In this document: positions 8,176-15,568 of the stretch, one piece after another
How positions within the stretch are numbered: position 1 is the stretch's first letter
Layout: each line of letters opens with the position of its first letter
Source: Candidatus Bathyarchaeota archaeon
Lineage (GTDB): Archaea; Thermoproteota; Bathyarchaeia; TCS64
DNA: 16,901 nucleotides
Direction of reading: 5' to 3'
NCBI GenBank assembly: GCA_002726865.1
Contig: PBSW01000071.1
Location: 1 to 16,901 of the forward strand
Notes under the pieces: generated by a model
Databases searched by the model: none
What the model saw: the letters and a program-made list of their open reading frames with translations, nothing else
What the model was told of the DNA's origin: nothing
Program-made: the position numbers and the translations under genes

Positions 8176-8481
8176 CCTTTTTTAATAGGTTATCACCAAG
8201 CAAATTGAAAATTTCGAAGCATCCAGAATCTGTATGCGTAGGCTTAAGTTATGCTTGTAATTGGACTCTCGTTCTATGCCGTATATTAGATCAAAAACGA
8301 CAGCTACCTTGGAATAATATATTTTTTGTTAGATGTTTAGCCTATATTGAATGTATTTTACATATTTTCAATAGCCTAAACGGTATTTCTTCTCCAGTAT
8401 TCAGGGCTTCCCTACCTTTTCCGATAGAAACCTATAGCTTTTTATTTGGCATACTATGTTTCATGGTTGAGAGATTTCAAA
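8176..8481. other. AT-rich gap upstream of aEF-1A
   Basis: About 305 nt separate the M14 gene from aEF-1A. The frame that appears open here overlaps the ends of both neighbours out of frame and has no recognisable protein content. A T6 run at 8178-8183 may terminate the peptidase transcript. The right end holds the aEF-1A promoter. No RNA gene was found. Confidence 0.5.
8438..8446 (+). promoter_or_regulatory. TATA-like box for aEF-1A
   Basis: CTTTTTATT preceded by the A-rich GAAACC lies about 40 nt before the ATG at 8482. The purine-rich GGTTGAGAG at 8465-8473 sits 8 nt before the ATG and is a plausible ribosome-binding site. It supports the ATG at 8482 over the earlier in-frame start at 8446, which would lie within the promoter. 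Confidence 0.4.
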
Positions 8482-9780
8482 ATGAGTGGTAAGGAAAAAC
8501 CACACCTTAACCTGATCATAATCGGGCATGTGGACCACGGAAAAAGCACAAGTATAGGTCACTTGTTCTACGACGCTGGAGCTATCAGCGAGAAAGTAAT
8601 TAGAGACTTCGAAGAAGAGGCCAAAGCCCTCGGAAAGGAGTCCTTCAAATACGCATGGGTTTTAGATAAGCTCAAAGAGGAGCGGGAGAGAGGACTCACG
8701 ATCGACTTGGCTTTCTACAAGCTAGAGTCTTCAAAACATTTCTTCACAGTTATTGACTCTCCAGGCCACAGAGACTTTATCAAGAATATGGTTACAGGCG
8801 CAAGCCAAGCCGACGGAGCTGTTATATTCATCTCCGCAAAGCGGGGGGAGTATGAAGCAGGCACCAACCCGGGCGGACAGACTAGGGAGCACGCCTTCTT
8901 AGCTAGCACCCTTGGAGTAACTCAACTCGTCGTCGCTATCAACAAGATGGACGATGCCACTGTAGACTGGGCGGAGGGGAGATATGAAGAGGTAAAGGAT
9001 GGGATGACTCGACTATTGAAACAAGTCGGCTATAACCCGGATAAAATCCAATTTATTCCTACGAGCGGTTGGACAGGAGACAACCTCTTCAACAAGAGCG
9101 ATAAGATGGACTGGTACAAAGGGCCTACAGTCTTGGAGGCTTTAGACGAATTCACTGTTCCCGAGAAGCCTGTTGACAGGCCTCTACGGATTCCTGTACA
9201 AGAGGTCTATACAATCAGGGGCGTAGGCACTGTACCCGTCGGAAAGATCGAAACAGGCACCCTAAAAATGGACAGTAACCTTATCTTTATGCCTAGCAAG
9301 GAGACGGGTCAGGTCAAGACAATAGAGACACACTATACAAGGATGAACGAGGCAGGCCCAGGCGATAACATAGGATTTAACGTAAAGGGAATCGCCAGAG
9401 ACAAGATCAAAAGGGGAGACGTCGCAGGATACCTTAACGACGTCCCAAAAGTCGCAAAGGCGTTCAACGGCAGAATATTCATCATCCACCACCCCACAGC
9501 AGTAGCCGAGGGGTATACACCAGTTCTCCATATACACACTGCCCAGATTGCAGTACGCTTTGACAAGCTTATCTCTAAGCTTGACCCCCGCACCGGACAG
9601 GTTGTCGAAGAGAATCCAAGCTACCTTAGAACAGGTGACGCTGCCGTAGTCAGATTTGTCCCCTTACAACCCGCAGCCTTAGAAAAGTATACAGACTTTC
9701 CCCAACTAGGTCGATTCGCACTTCGGGATATGGGAACGACCATAGGCGCCGGCATAGTCCTGGAGATCGAAGAGGAGTAG
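8482..9780 (+). CDS. tuf: Translation elongation factor 1A (aEF-1A)
   Basis: This GTPase delivers aminoacyl-tRNA to the ribosomal A site. The 432 residues comprise a G domain and two beta-barrel domains. Visible G motifs: GHVDHGKS at 15-22, RGLTID at 70-75, DSPGH at 92-96, NKMD at 154-157 and SGW at 195-197. Archaeal/eukaryal-type segments include KYAWVLDKLKEERERG, GHRDFIKNMVTGASQAD and a 12-residue stretch around EYEAGTNPGGQTREH that bacterial EF-Tu lacks. The C-terminal domain ends GRFALRDMGTTIGAGIVLEI, as expected. I chose ATG 8482 because MSGKEKPHLNL matches the family start; the twelve upstream residues do not. uS10 follows 69 nt later, the usual archaeal order, but the other str-operon genes are not next to it here. 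This is the best phylogenetic marker in the window. Confidence 0.98.
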   Translation: MSGKEKPHLNLIIIGHVDHGKSTSIGHLFYDAGAISEKVIRDFEEEAKALGKESFKYAWVLDKLKEERERGLTIDLAFYKLESSKHFFTVIDSPGHRDFIKNMVTGASQADGAVIFISAKRGEYEAGTNPGGQTREHAFLASTLGVTQLVVAINKMDDATVDWAEGRYEEVKDGMTRLLKQVGYNPDKIQFIPTSGWTGDNLFNKSDKMDWYKGPTVLEALDEFTVPEKPVDRPLRIPVQEVYTIRGVGTVPVGKIETGTLKMDSNLIFMPSKETGQVKTIETHYTRMNEAGPGDNIGFNVKGIARDKIKRGDVAGYLNDVPKVAKAFNGRIFIIHHPTAVAEGYTPVLHIHTAQIAVRFDKLISKLDPRTGQVVEENPSYLRTGDAAVVRFVPLQPAALEKYTDFPQLGRFALRDMGTTIGAGIVLEIEEE

Positions 9781-9849
9781 CAAGTTCCAAGCTGCTCACT
9801 CTACAGAACATTTAAGTTTCAGGCATAAAAGAATCAGGATGCATCAATC

Positions 9850-10158
9850 ATGGTGAAACGGGCAAGGATAAAACTGACTAGCACAGATACCGATAAACTT
9901 GGTGCAGTCTGCCAAGAGATTAAGGACATTGCTAAAAAGATCGGTGTAAAACTAGTTGGGCCTATACCATTACCAACTAAAAAACTCGTAGTTCCTACAA
10001 GGAGAACTCCCTGTGGAGATGGGAGCAATACCTGGGACCGCTACGAGATGAGGGTGCATAAACGCCTCATTGAGGTTGCCGCCCGGGAGAGGGTTATGCG
10101 GAGTATCATGCGGATTCGAGTGCCCAGCGAGGTTTATATCGAGATGGAGATCCGATGA
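9850..10158 (+). CDS. rps10: 30S ribosomal protein uS10
   Basis: This small-subunit protein of the 30S head has 102 residues, the usual archaeal length. It begins KRARIKLTSTD, contains the loop segment VGPIPLPTKKLVVPTRR that reaches into the 30S head, then CGDGSNTWDRYEMRVHKRLI, and ends IRVPSEVYIEMEIR. The ATG at 9850 is a standard start, and GGATG lies about 10 nt upstream. It probably shares a transcript with aEF-1A. A TATA-like CATTTAAG at 9809-9816 would place an additional start near 9838, giving a short private leader. Nothing unusual is seen in the protein. Confidence 0.97.
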   Translation: MVKRARIKLTSTDTDKLGAVCQEIKDIAKKIGVKLVGPIPLPTKKLVVPTRRTPCGDGSNTWDRYEMRVHKRLIEVAARERVMRSIMRIRVPSEVYIEMEIR

Positions 10159-10221
10159 GCGTGCAGACTAATCAACTCTTTAGAATAATTAATTAACAAG
10201 CTCCAATACACCTCCCAAGGC

Positions 10222-10243
10222 TAGGCAAAAATACTCTTGCCTA
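10222..10243. repeat. 7-bp inverted repeat TAGGCAA / TTGCCTA
   Basis: TAGGCAA at 10222-10228 pairs perfectly with TTGCCTA at 10237-10243 across an 8-nt spacer. It lies 63 nt after the uS10 stop and about 100 nt before the MFS start. It could be a transcript-end hairpin for uS10 or a palindromic operator for the transporter. A third TAGGCAA at 10268-10274, in the MFS promoter, favours a protein-binding site. Confidence 0.55.
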
Positions 10244-10262
10244 ATTCTACACGTTTGCACTT

Positions 10263-10281
10263 TAATTTAGGCAAATTATAG
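10263..10281 (+). promoter_or_regulatory. MFS transporter promoter region with palindrome TAATTT-AGGC-AAATTA
   Basis: TAATTT at 10263-10268 is an inverted match to AAATTA at 10273-10278, enclosing AGGC and a third TAGGCAA. AAATTATAG at 10273-10281 is TATA-like and predicts transcription start near 10303. That is after the ATG at 10282 and before the ATG at 10345. The overlap of palindrome and TATA box is the arrangement expected of an archaeal repressor site. The regulator is not identified. Confidence 0.45.
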
Positions 10282-10344
10282 ATGGGGCTATCTCCATTGC
10301 AATGCTTATCTTTGATAGGATGGTCTTTCAAAGAGTTGAAGACC

Positions 10345-11520
10345 ATGAAAAAGGGGAATGGCGTGCTTCTACTCATGGGATTGGCCCATTCGCTTAACCA
10401 CTCCTTATTCTTGGTGCTCCCGCCCCTCCTAGACGACATTTCTAGGGACCTAGGAGTCTCCTTCCAAACCATTGGAGCCATATCTACAGTAGCGTTTTTC
10501 CTCTACGGTCTGGGAGCCCTTTTAGGGGGACCCCTCTCTAGTCGGGTAGGACTCGTTAGGGTAGCCAGAATTAGTTTAGGGCTCGCCGGCATGGCTACAG
10601 CCATCTTTTTTCTCCCTAGTAAGCTCTCTTTCTTCATAGTAGGGTTCTGGGGGATAGCCTTAGCGGCGAGCCTCTACCACCCCACGGCGAATACGCTCAT
10701 AGCAAATTTTTTTCCCAAAAACACGGCATGGTTCATGGGTGTCCATGGAGCATCAGGGAGCTTAGGACAGATGGTTACACCCGCCATCGCTTATTTCATC
10801 GGGGCTATGTTCCACTGGCGCTACGCATTCATCTTTTTTGGTACAGTCTCAGTCGCGACAAGCATCCTGATGCGGGGGATCCCGTTGGTCAAAGAGCCTC
10901 AGTGGGCTGAGAAAACACCTCTAGTTGATGTGCTAAAAGTCCCTGGACTATGGATCCTCATAATCTACAATGTCATTATAGGACTCTTCCAGAGAGGTGT
11001 GGAGCTCTTCTTCCCCACCTTCTTAGTGCTAGAGAGGGGGTTCACAGGGCAACTCGCAGCCTTCTTTGCCTCCGCTCTCCTTTTCTTTGGAACGCCAGGC
11101 CAGCTTTTAGGGGGCTGGGCCGCTAACAAGTACACGCCCCGAAAGTTCCTCGTGTTGACATCAGCGGGAATTGTATTCAGTATGATAATTCTCCTTCTGG
11201 TTCCTTCAACCTTAGGAGTTTGGGGGTTCTTGTTAACCTACGGTGTTTTCTTCTTTGGGCACCAGCCAACCATGACCACTTTGCTGAACAGAATCACACC
11301 CGGCGCCCTCATGAGTATGGCCTACGGGGTGATGTTCTTCTTTGCATTTGGACTTGGTTCCGTCTCTACCACTATAGCAGGCTATCTCGCGGATAACTTT
11401 AACCTTAAGGCCGTCTTTTGGACCATGACTGTTTTCTCCTTCTGGTCCTTTGGAATATCTCTTGTGATTTTCAGAGTGATCGGGGACAAAAAAGGCGGGG
11501 GACAAACTGAGCAGCTTTAA
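10345..11520 (+). CDS. Major facilitator superfamily transporter
   Basis: This is a polytopic membrane transporter of about 391 residues with roughly twelve hydrophobic segments. The first helix carries AHSLNHSLFLVLPPLLDDI, and the loop after helix 2 (GGPLSSRVGLVRVARI) corresponds to MFS motif A. A central hydrophilic segment (KEPQWAEKTPLVDVLK) separates the two six-helix halves. The opening AHxxNHxxxxxLPPLL pattern is reminiscent of fosmidomycin-resistance-like and other drug/metabolite exporters, but the substrate cannot be read. I prefer ATG 10345, after GAGTTGAAG, over ATG 10282: the first 21 residues of the longer form show no family match and the predicted promoter overlaps that earlier start. 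It follows uS10 on the same strand but appears to have its own promoter. Confidence 0.88.
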   Translation: MKKGNGVLLLMGLAHSLNHSLFLVLPPLLDDISRDLGVSFQTIGAISTVAFFLYGLGALLGGPLSSRVGLVRVARISLGLAGMATAIFFLPSKLSFFIVGFWGIALAASLYHPTANTLIANFFPKNTAWFMGVHGASGSLGQMVTPAIAYFIGAMFHWRYAFIFFGTVSVATSILMRGIPLVKEPQWAEKTPLVDVLKVPGLWILIIYNVIIGLFQRGVELFFPTFLVLERGFTGQLAAFFASALLFFGTPGQLLGGWAANKYTPRKFLVLTSAGIVFSMIILLLVPSTLGVWGFLLTYGVFFFGHQPTMTTLLNRITPGALMSMAYGVMFFFAFGLGSVSTTIAGYLADNFNLKAVFWTMTVFSFWSFGISLVIFRVIGDKKGGGQTEQL

Positions 11521-11883
11521 GCACCCTAATAGTTAGCTGTTCGGAGATTAACCACTAATAGAGTCTCGAGACCAGCGAATCTTACAAGCTCCCGGTAATC
11601 AAGGTGATTCACAGCTATTACCCAGCCTTACATATGGCTGAGCGCGTGTAAATAGTATAGGAAAATACTGAATCATCATAAGTTGGTCAACTTTCCCTTT
11701 CGTTCTTTAGCTGCCTCATACGCTCCCCTCTAGTCAGGGTAAATCTCTGTTTTATAGACAATTCTGAAGGCCTTCTGATGAACACCTAGCAGGGTACTCC
11801 CTTTCTAGCCAAGAAAAATTTTATAAGAAAACTTAGTGTTCGGGAGCAAGGAGAACAAACTGAGCATAAACGGGGACAATCAA
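11521..11883. other. Convergent intergenic region with small inverted repeats
   Basis: About 360 nt lie between the convergent MFS and dehydrogenase genes, with no credible coding sequence. Inverted elements are a 10-bp perfect palindrome GTCTCGAGAC at 11563-11572, GGTAAT/ATTACC at 11594-11599 and 11617-11622, and CAGCC/GGCTG at 11623-11627 and 11636-11640. The last two are adjacent and may form transcript-end hairpins for the MFS gene. I could not assign this stretch to any RNA family. Confidence 0.45.
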
Positions 11884-12945
11884 TTACTCGATCCCGTCTA
11901 TGTCAACACCAACACCGCTGGAGGCCTCAACCATCTTGGCCCATGTAATATCAGAGATGTAAATACCCTCTTTCCGATGTTTCTCCTCAGCAATACGCTC
12001 AGGATCCCCAGGAACAAGGACTTCAGTTTCCCCATTCAGGCCTACATACCCCTTTTGAGGTGGAATATTTTTGCATGTGCGAACAACCTTATCCACATCT
12101 GCCTTAAAATCGTCCACAGACCTAAACTTAGAAACATCTAATGCCATCATTAGCACTCCGTTTGTGAAGGCCTCTGAGGCACAGCCATTACCTGATAACG
12201 CTCCGCCCAAGAGATCAGCTATCATGCACAGCCCGTAGCCCTTGTAACCAACCATGCCGCCAAAGGGGAGAAGATATCCCTTAGGCTTTGTCCAGTAGAC
12301 TGACGGATCTGTGGAAGGGTTGCCATTGTGGTCGATAAGTGCCCCCTCAGGAAGTTGGGTGCCTCTGGCCATCCCAACGCTGAGCTTCCCCCCCGCGAAG
12401 AAGCTGGTGGCAAAGTCCACAATTACTGTCTCCTCTTCCCCCCCGGGTATCGCGTAGCATAGGGGGTTAGTCCCAAAGACGCCTTTTGCCCCGCCATAGG
12501 GGGCCACCGAGCTGCCCCCGACATTTGCTGTAAGATAGCCTACCATGTCTTGCTCTACCGCCATTTCAGCATAGTCAGACATCCGGCCTATGTGGTTGCA
12601 ATTAAAAATGGATACAACTCCCACACCAATATTCTTGGCCTTCTCGATAGCGATCTTCATACCTCTGGTGGCATTCGTCTGCCCTGGCCCATTATTGCCA
12701 TTTAGGAGAGCCATAGCTGGCGTCTCATTCACGATCTCCGGGACAGCTCCCGGCACGATCATCCCGGAGTGAATTCTTTGAATATAAACGGGAATGTAAA
12801 CCCCAGCTCCATGGGAGTCGTGGCCTCTTAGATTAGCCAGGACAAGTAGTTCACTGATCCGCTCCGCCTCTGTGTCGGTACATCCTGCAGCCTTAAAAGA
12901 TGCAAACGAGATCCGATTCAATCTTTCTGCCGATAACCTGACCAT
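11884..12945 (-). CDS. Ldh_2-family NAD(P)-dependent malate/lactate-type dehydrogenase
   Basis: This oxidoreductase interconverts a 2-oxoacid (or related imine) and its reduced 2-hydroxy acid using NAD(P)H. The family includes archaeal malate dehydrogenases, sulfolactate and ureidoglycolate dehydrogenases and YiaK. It is unrelated in fold to Rossmann-type lactate dehydrogenases. The 353 residues match family length. Visible motifs are RGHDSHG at 40-46, where His45 is the likely catalytic His by analogy with YiaK-type enzymes; GPGQ at 86-89; NCNHIGR at 115-121; VFGTNPLCYAIP at 156-167; and VDFATSF at 176-182. ATG 12945 opens directly into the conserved VRLSAERL segment. A minus-strand TATA-like AGTATACAAT at 12991-13000 would give a leader of about 25 nt. 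Family assignment is strong. The substrate cannot be decided, and the neighbours are on separate transcripts. Confidence 0.9.
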   Translation of the reverse strand: MVRLSAERLNRISFASFKAAGCTDTEAERISELLVLANLRGHDSHGAGVYIPVYIQRIHSGMIVPGAVPEIVNETPAMALLNGNNGPGQTNATRGMKIAIEKAKNIGVGVVSIFNCNHIGRMSDYAEMAVEQDMVGYLTANVGGSSVAPYGGAKGVFGTNPLCYAIPGGEEETVIVDFATSFFAGGKLSVGMARGTQLPEGALIDHNGNPSTDPSVYWTKPKGYLLPFGGMVGYKGYGLCMIADLLGGALSGNGCASEAFTNGVLMMALDVSKFRSVDDFKADVDKVVRTCKNIPPQKGYVGLNGETEVLVPGDPERIAEEKHRKEGIYISDITWAKMVEASSGVGVDIDGIE

Positions 12946-13275
12946 ATATTACAATCCCAAGGAGAAGATTGTCGACAAATCGTATAAGGTATTGTATACT
13001 TGGAGAGTCGAATCGCTCACCAATAAGAGGAATAAATTAAAAAGATATAATATAGACCTGTGACTTTTTTAGAATTTAACAAGAAGAGAAAAATAAGGCT
13101 TTTTAGTTCTTTTTTCGTCTACTGCCTAGTAAATAAATTTGGTCAGCAACGCTATAGGAATCATAATATGACCCATTTACTTTAATGGTGGGTTGTTAGT
13201 GGTCTTTTTCACACGCGGGAGCCTAAAAGAATAGGTTGCGAAATGCTTTAATATTTACTGACATCAAGGACAGAC
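12946..13275. other. Divergent promoter region (dehydrogenase / aminotransferase)
   Basis: This AT-rich stretch of 330 nt has no convincing gene. The left end carries the dehydrogenase promoter (minus-strand AGTATACAAT at 12991-13000). The right end has TATA-like CTAAAAG near 13223 and CTTTAATAT near 13246 for the aminotransferase. T-rich runs occur around 13100-13118. No RNA gene or repeat was recognised. Confidence 0.5.
13266..13270 (+). promoter_or_regulatory. Shine-Dalgarno site AAGGA for the aminotransferase
   Basis: AAGGA lies 5 nt before the ATG at 13276 and fixes that start. If the TATA-like box near 13246-13254 were used, transcription would begin almost at the ATG and exclude this site. 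The upstream box near 13223 is therefore the better promoter candidate. Confidence 0.5.
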
Positions 13276-14631
13276 ATGAATAAAGAAAAGTTTTCTGTTC
13301 CCAATATCTCCACGAATCTCCCTGGACCTAAATCTAAAGAGATTATGATTCGGAAATCTCGGACTTTTATGAAACCCCGCTCTCCTTCAAAACGGGGATT
13401 GGCCGTTAAAAGGTCATACAATGCCATGGTCGAGGACTTGGATGGTAACGCATTTTTAAGTTTTAGTTCGTCTATAAACGCTGTTGGCTCCAACCATCCG
13501 AGGGTAATAGAGGCGGTCCAAAAGCAATTAAAGACATCGTCAGGAGGTGCTGGTCAATCAGTCCCATTCATAGATTACGCAGAAAAATTACTAAAGTGGC
13601 TACCAGGAGATTTGAGTAACGGCAAGATTGGGTATACCGCCACTGGAAGCGAAGCCATAGACTTGATGACTCGTCTTGCTCGGGACTATACAAAAAAAAG
13701 GATCATCATAAGTTATCATGGACTAAACTTTGGGGAGGGTACAGTCGATTGTTCCCGTCTTGCTGGAGTCGGCAAACATATGTTCAAGGGAGGTCTGTCC
13801 CCACTCATCACAGAAATTTTGTACGCACCATGGCCCTATTGTTATCGCTGCCCCATGGGTCATAACTTTGAAAACTGTAACCTCGTATGTTTGTCTTATT
13901 TTGAAGAGATTTTTGAAAGCTATTACCCTGAAGAAATCGTTGGAATTATTATTGAAGGCTTGCCGGCTAATAGCGGAGTCTTGGCTCCACCACCAGGCTA
14001 TTTAAAGGGTCTAAGAAAAATGTGTGATGAGAAGGGGATACTTTTACTCGTCGATGAGGTGTTCTCAGGATTTGGTAAAACAGGAAAATTCCTTTCAGTC
14101 GAGAACTGGGATATTGTCCCAGATATAGTTTGTCTGGGAAAATCAATGGGTGGTGGTTTACCCATCTCAGCAGTAGCTACTAGCAGTGATATTATAGACA
14201 AATGTGGCTCCATAGCTCGAGGCACGGTTGGTTCTTTCTCAGGAAATATAGTTAGCTGTGTCGCAGCCACAGCTGTCTTGGAGGTGATGCAAGAGGAACA
14301 GCTTCTTGCGAAGGCTTCGAGGCAGGGACTCATGATCAAAAAAAGGCTGAATGAATTATCCGAGAGATTCGAGAATATAGGAGATATACGGGGAATCGGA
14401 TTTATGCTAGGTATAGAGCTTGTAGAAGATAGGAAGACAAAGAATCCGGCTAATGAGCTAGCAAATAGAATCGTGGACAATGCCTATAGAAAAGGACTTT
14501 TGATCAGATCCATGGGCCGATATGGTAATAATAATGTTATACGATTAACGCCTCATTTAGTGACTACTGAAGAACAGATTGATGCAGGGCTCAGCATTCT
14601 AGAAGAGTCATTTAAATTAGCGATAACATAA
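13276..14631 (+). CDS. PLP-dependent class III aminotransferase (4-aminobutyrate aminotransferase / amino-acid racemase-like)
   Basis: This fold-type I PLP enzyme transfers an amino group or racemises an amino acid. The 451 residues include TGSEA at 123-127 (phosphate binding), SYHGLNFG at 146-153, Glu228 in IIIEGLP, Asp260 in LLVDEVFSGFGKTG (binds the PLP pyridine nitrogen) and the PLP lysine Lys289 in CLGKSMGGGLP. A Cys-rich insert at 187-205 has Cys189, Cys192, Cys201 and Cys205 (spacing C-x2-C-x8-C-x3-C) and resembles the PYCYRCP segment of Thermococcales class III enzymes, some of which are broad-specificity amino-acid racemases. The AAGGA site supports ATG 13276. A T8 run follows the stop, so the cupin genes downstream are probably a separate unit. 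Transaminase versus racemase cannot be decided from sequence alone. Confidence 0.9.
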   Translation: MNKEKFSVPNISTNLPGPKSKEIMIRKSRTFMKPRSPSKRGLAVKRSYNAMVEDLDGNAFLSFSSSINAVGSNHPRVIEAVQKQLKTSSGGAGQSVPFIDYAEKLLKWLPGDLSNGKIGYTATGSEAIDLMTRLARDYTKKRIIISYHGLNFGEGTVDCSRLAGVGKHMFKGGLSPLITEILYAPWPYCYRCPMGHNFENCNLVCLSYFEEIFESYYPEEIVGIIIEGLPANSGVLAPPPGYLKGLRKMCDEKGILLLVDEVFSGFGKTGKFLSVENWDIVPDIVCLGKSMGGGLPISAVATSSDIIDKCGSIARGTVGSFSGNIVSCVAATAVLEVMQEEQLLAKASRQGLMIKKRLNELSERFENIGDIRGIGFMLGIELVEDRKTKNPANELANRIVDNAYRKGLLIRSMGRYGNNNVIRLTPHLVTTEEQIDAGLSILEESFKLAIT

Positions 14632-14649
14632 ACCATTTAATCTTTATAA

Positions 14650-14657
14650 TTTTTTTT
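14650..14657 (+). terminator. T8 terminator after the aminotransferase
   Basis: Eight consecutive Ts begin 19 nt after the stop codon and are followed by further T-rich sequence. This is the typical archaeal intrinsic terminator and separates the aminotransferase from the cupin operon. Confidence 0.55.
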
Positions 14658-14729
14658 ATTTTATTAAACTCTAAATTCATCCTCTCAGTTCACCTCTTTA
14701 TTATTATAGCCCTAATTAACTCTGAGAAA

Positions 14730-14738
14730 AATTTTAAA
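14730..14738 (+). promoter_or_regulatory. TATA-like box for the cupin operon
   Basis: TTTTAAAT preceded by the A-rich GAGAAAAA lies about 36 nt before the ATG at 14771, giving a leader of about 10 nt. No strong Shine-Dalgarno sequence is present, consistent with a near-leaderless first gene. The second cupin gene has a clear one. Confidence 0.5.
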
Positions 14739-14770
14739 TCAAGCTTAACCTACAGTGATCTAGAATTAAT

Positions 14771-15556
14771 ATGCACGTAAATGTTGAAGACATCAAAGGA
14801 GAAGAAATTGCCCCAGGAGTCATCAAAAAAGTGCTTATGACAGAGGAACAAGGCGACGACGAACAAATGTGCAGCGCTTTTCATTATACACTCACTGATG
14901 GTGGCCAGTTGGTTATCGAGAATGAGATGACTGAATACCAACACTATATCATTTCAGGCCGAGCAACAAGTGGAACGGCCGATACAGCAATTTTTGCACC
15001 TGCCGGGACACACGATCCGGAAAAACAAGCAAAGGGCTTACGGGCTCAGCGGTTTACACATGTTGGAGAAGGCGAGACAAGGATATTCGTTGTAGCGTTC
15101 AAAGTACCAAGGCCCGCCTTCAGGTGGGCAAAAAGCAGGTCACGGCATCTATTCCAAGTTCTTTCCCCTCATCAAACCAGTATTGGGTACAGCCAAATGT
15201 TCACCGAGGAGGAGCATGCAATAATGGGGGCCCTAAGGTTCCACGCTCTGGATATACAAACTCATCCACCCGGTCAGCACAAAGGCCGATTTGACGAGAA
15301 AGGTGAACTCCAAGGCCATAGAAATCCTGCTGAGATAATGTATTTCCTGAGAGGTACCGGGAAAGCCATGGCTGAGGACGTAGTTTACGATGTACGACCC
15401 GGCTCATATCTTTATACCCGAGAAGGTACACTGCACGGTATCTGGAATCCAACAGATGACGTTCTTGAATACATATGCATGGAGCTGATCGAACATGACA
15501 AGTCTTGGACTGAGAGAGGCTATCAAGGAGAAACAAACCGTCCAGCATGGAAATAG
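14771..15556 (+). CDS. Bicupin protein, paralogue 1 of a tandem pair, function unknown
   Basis: This is a 261-residue soluble protein with two cupin-like halves. The C-terminal half carries a recognisable cupin signature: H183-R-N185-P-A-E188 followed by IMYFLRG (E-x6-G), then PGSYLY and G219-T-L-H222-G-I-W-N226. That supplies His183, Glu188 and His222 as metal-ligand candidates; the usual second His of HxH is Asn185. The N-terminal half (TEYQHYIISGRATSG) resembles a cupin but lacks a normal ligand set. The linker PRPAFRWAKSR at 113-123 and GYSQMFTEEEHAIMGALRFH at 139-158 are shared with the next gene. Bicupins include oxygenases, isomerases and aminohydrolases, and I cannot choose among them. 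It is expressed from a TATA-like promoter and cotranscribed with paralogue 2, which begins 12 nt later. Confidence 0.8.
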   Translation: MHVNVEDIKGEEIAPGVIKKVLMTEEQGDDEQMCSAFHYTLTDGGQLVIENEMTEYQHYIISGRATSGTADTAIFAPAGTHDPEKQAKGLRAQRFTHVGEGETRIFVVAFKVPRPAFRWAKSRSRHLFQVLSPHQTSIGYSQMFTEEEHAIMGALRFHALDIQTHPPGQHKGRFDEKGELQGHRNPAEIMYFLRGTGKAMAEDVVYDVRPGSYLYTREGTLHGIWNPTDDVLEYICMELIEHDKSWTERGYQGETNRPAWK

Positions 15557-15561
15557 GAGAG
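15555..15561 (+). promoter_or_regulatory. Shine-Dalgarno site AGGAGAG for cupin paralogue 2
   Basis: AGGAGAG overlaps the stop codon of paralogue 1 and ends 7 nt before the ATG at 15569. It is the clearest ribosome-binding site in the window and indicates translation of the second gene from the shared transcript. Confidence 0.7.
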
Positions 15562-15568
15562 AAATGAA

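Noticed and set aside
8133..8492. 119-codon plus-strand frame spanning the M14 end and the aEF-1A start
   Set aside because: It overlaps both genes out of frame, has no recognisable domain, and covers the region where the aEF-1A promoter lies.
11770..11870. C/D box RNA (CTGATGA near 11776 with CTGA near 11858)
   Set aside because: The C box lacks the required purine at its first position, and no second C'/D' pair or terminal stem is evident.
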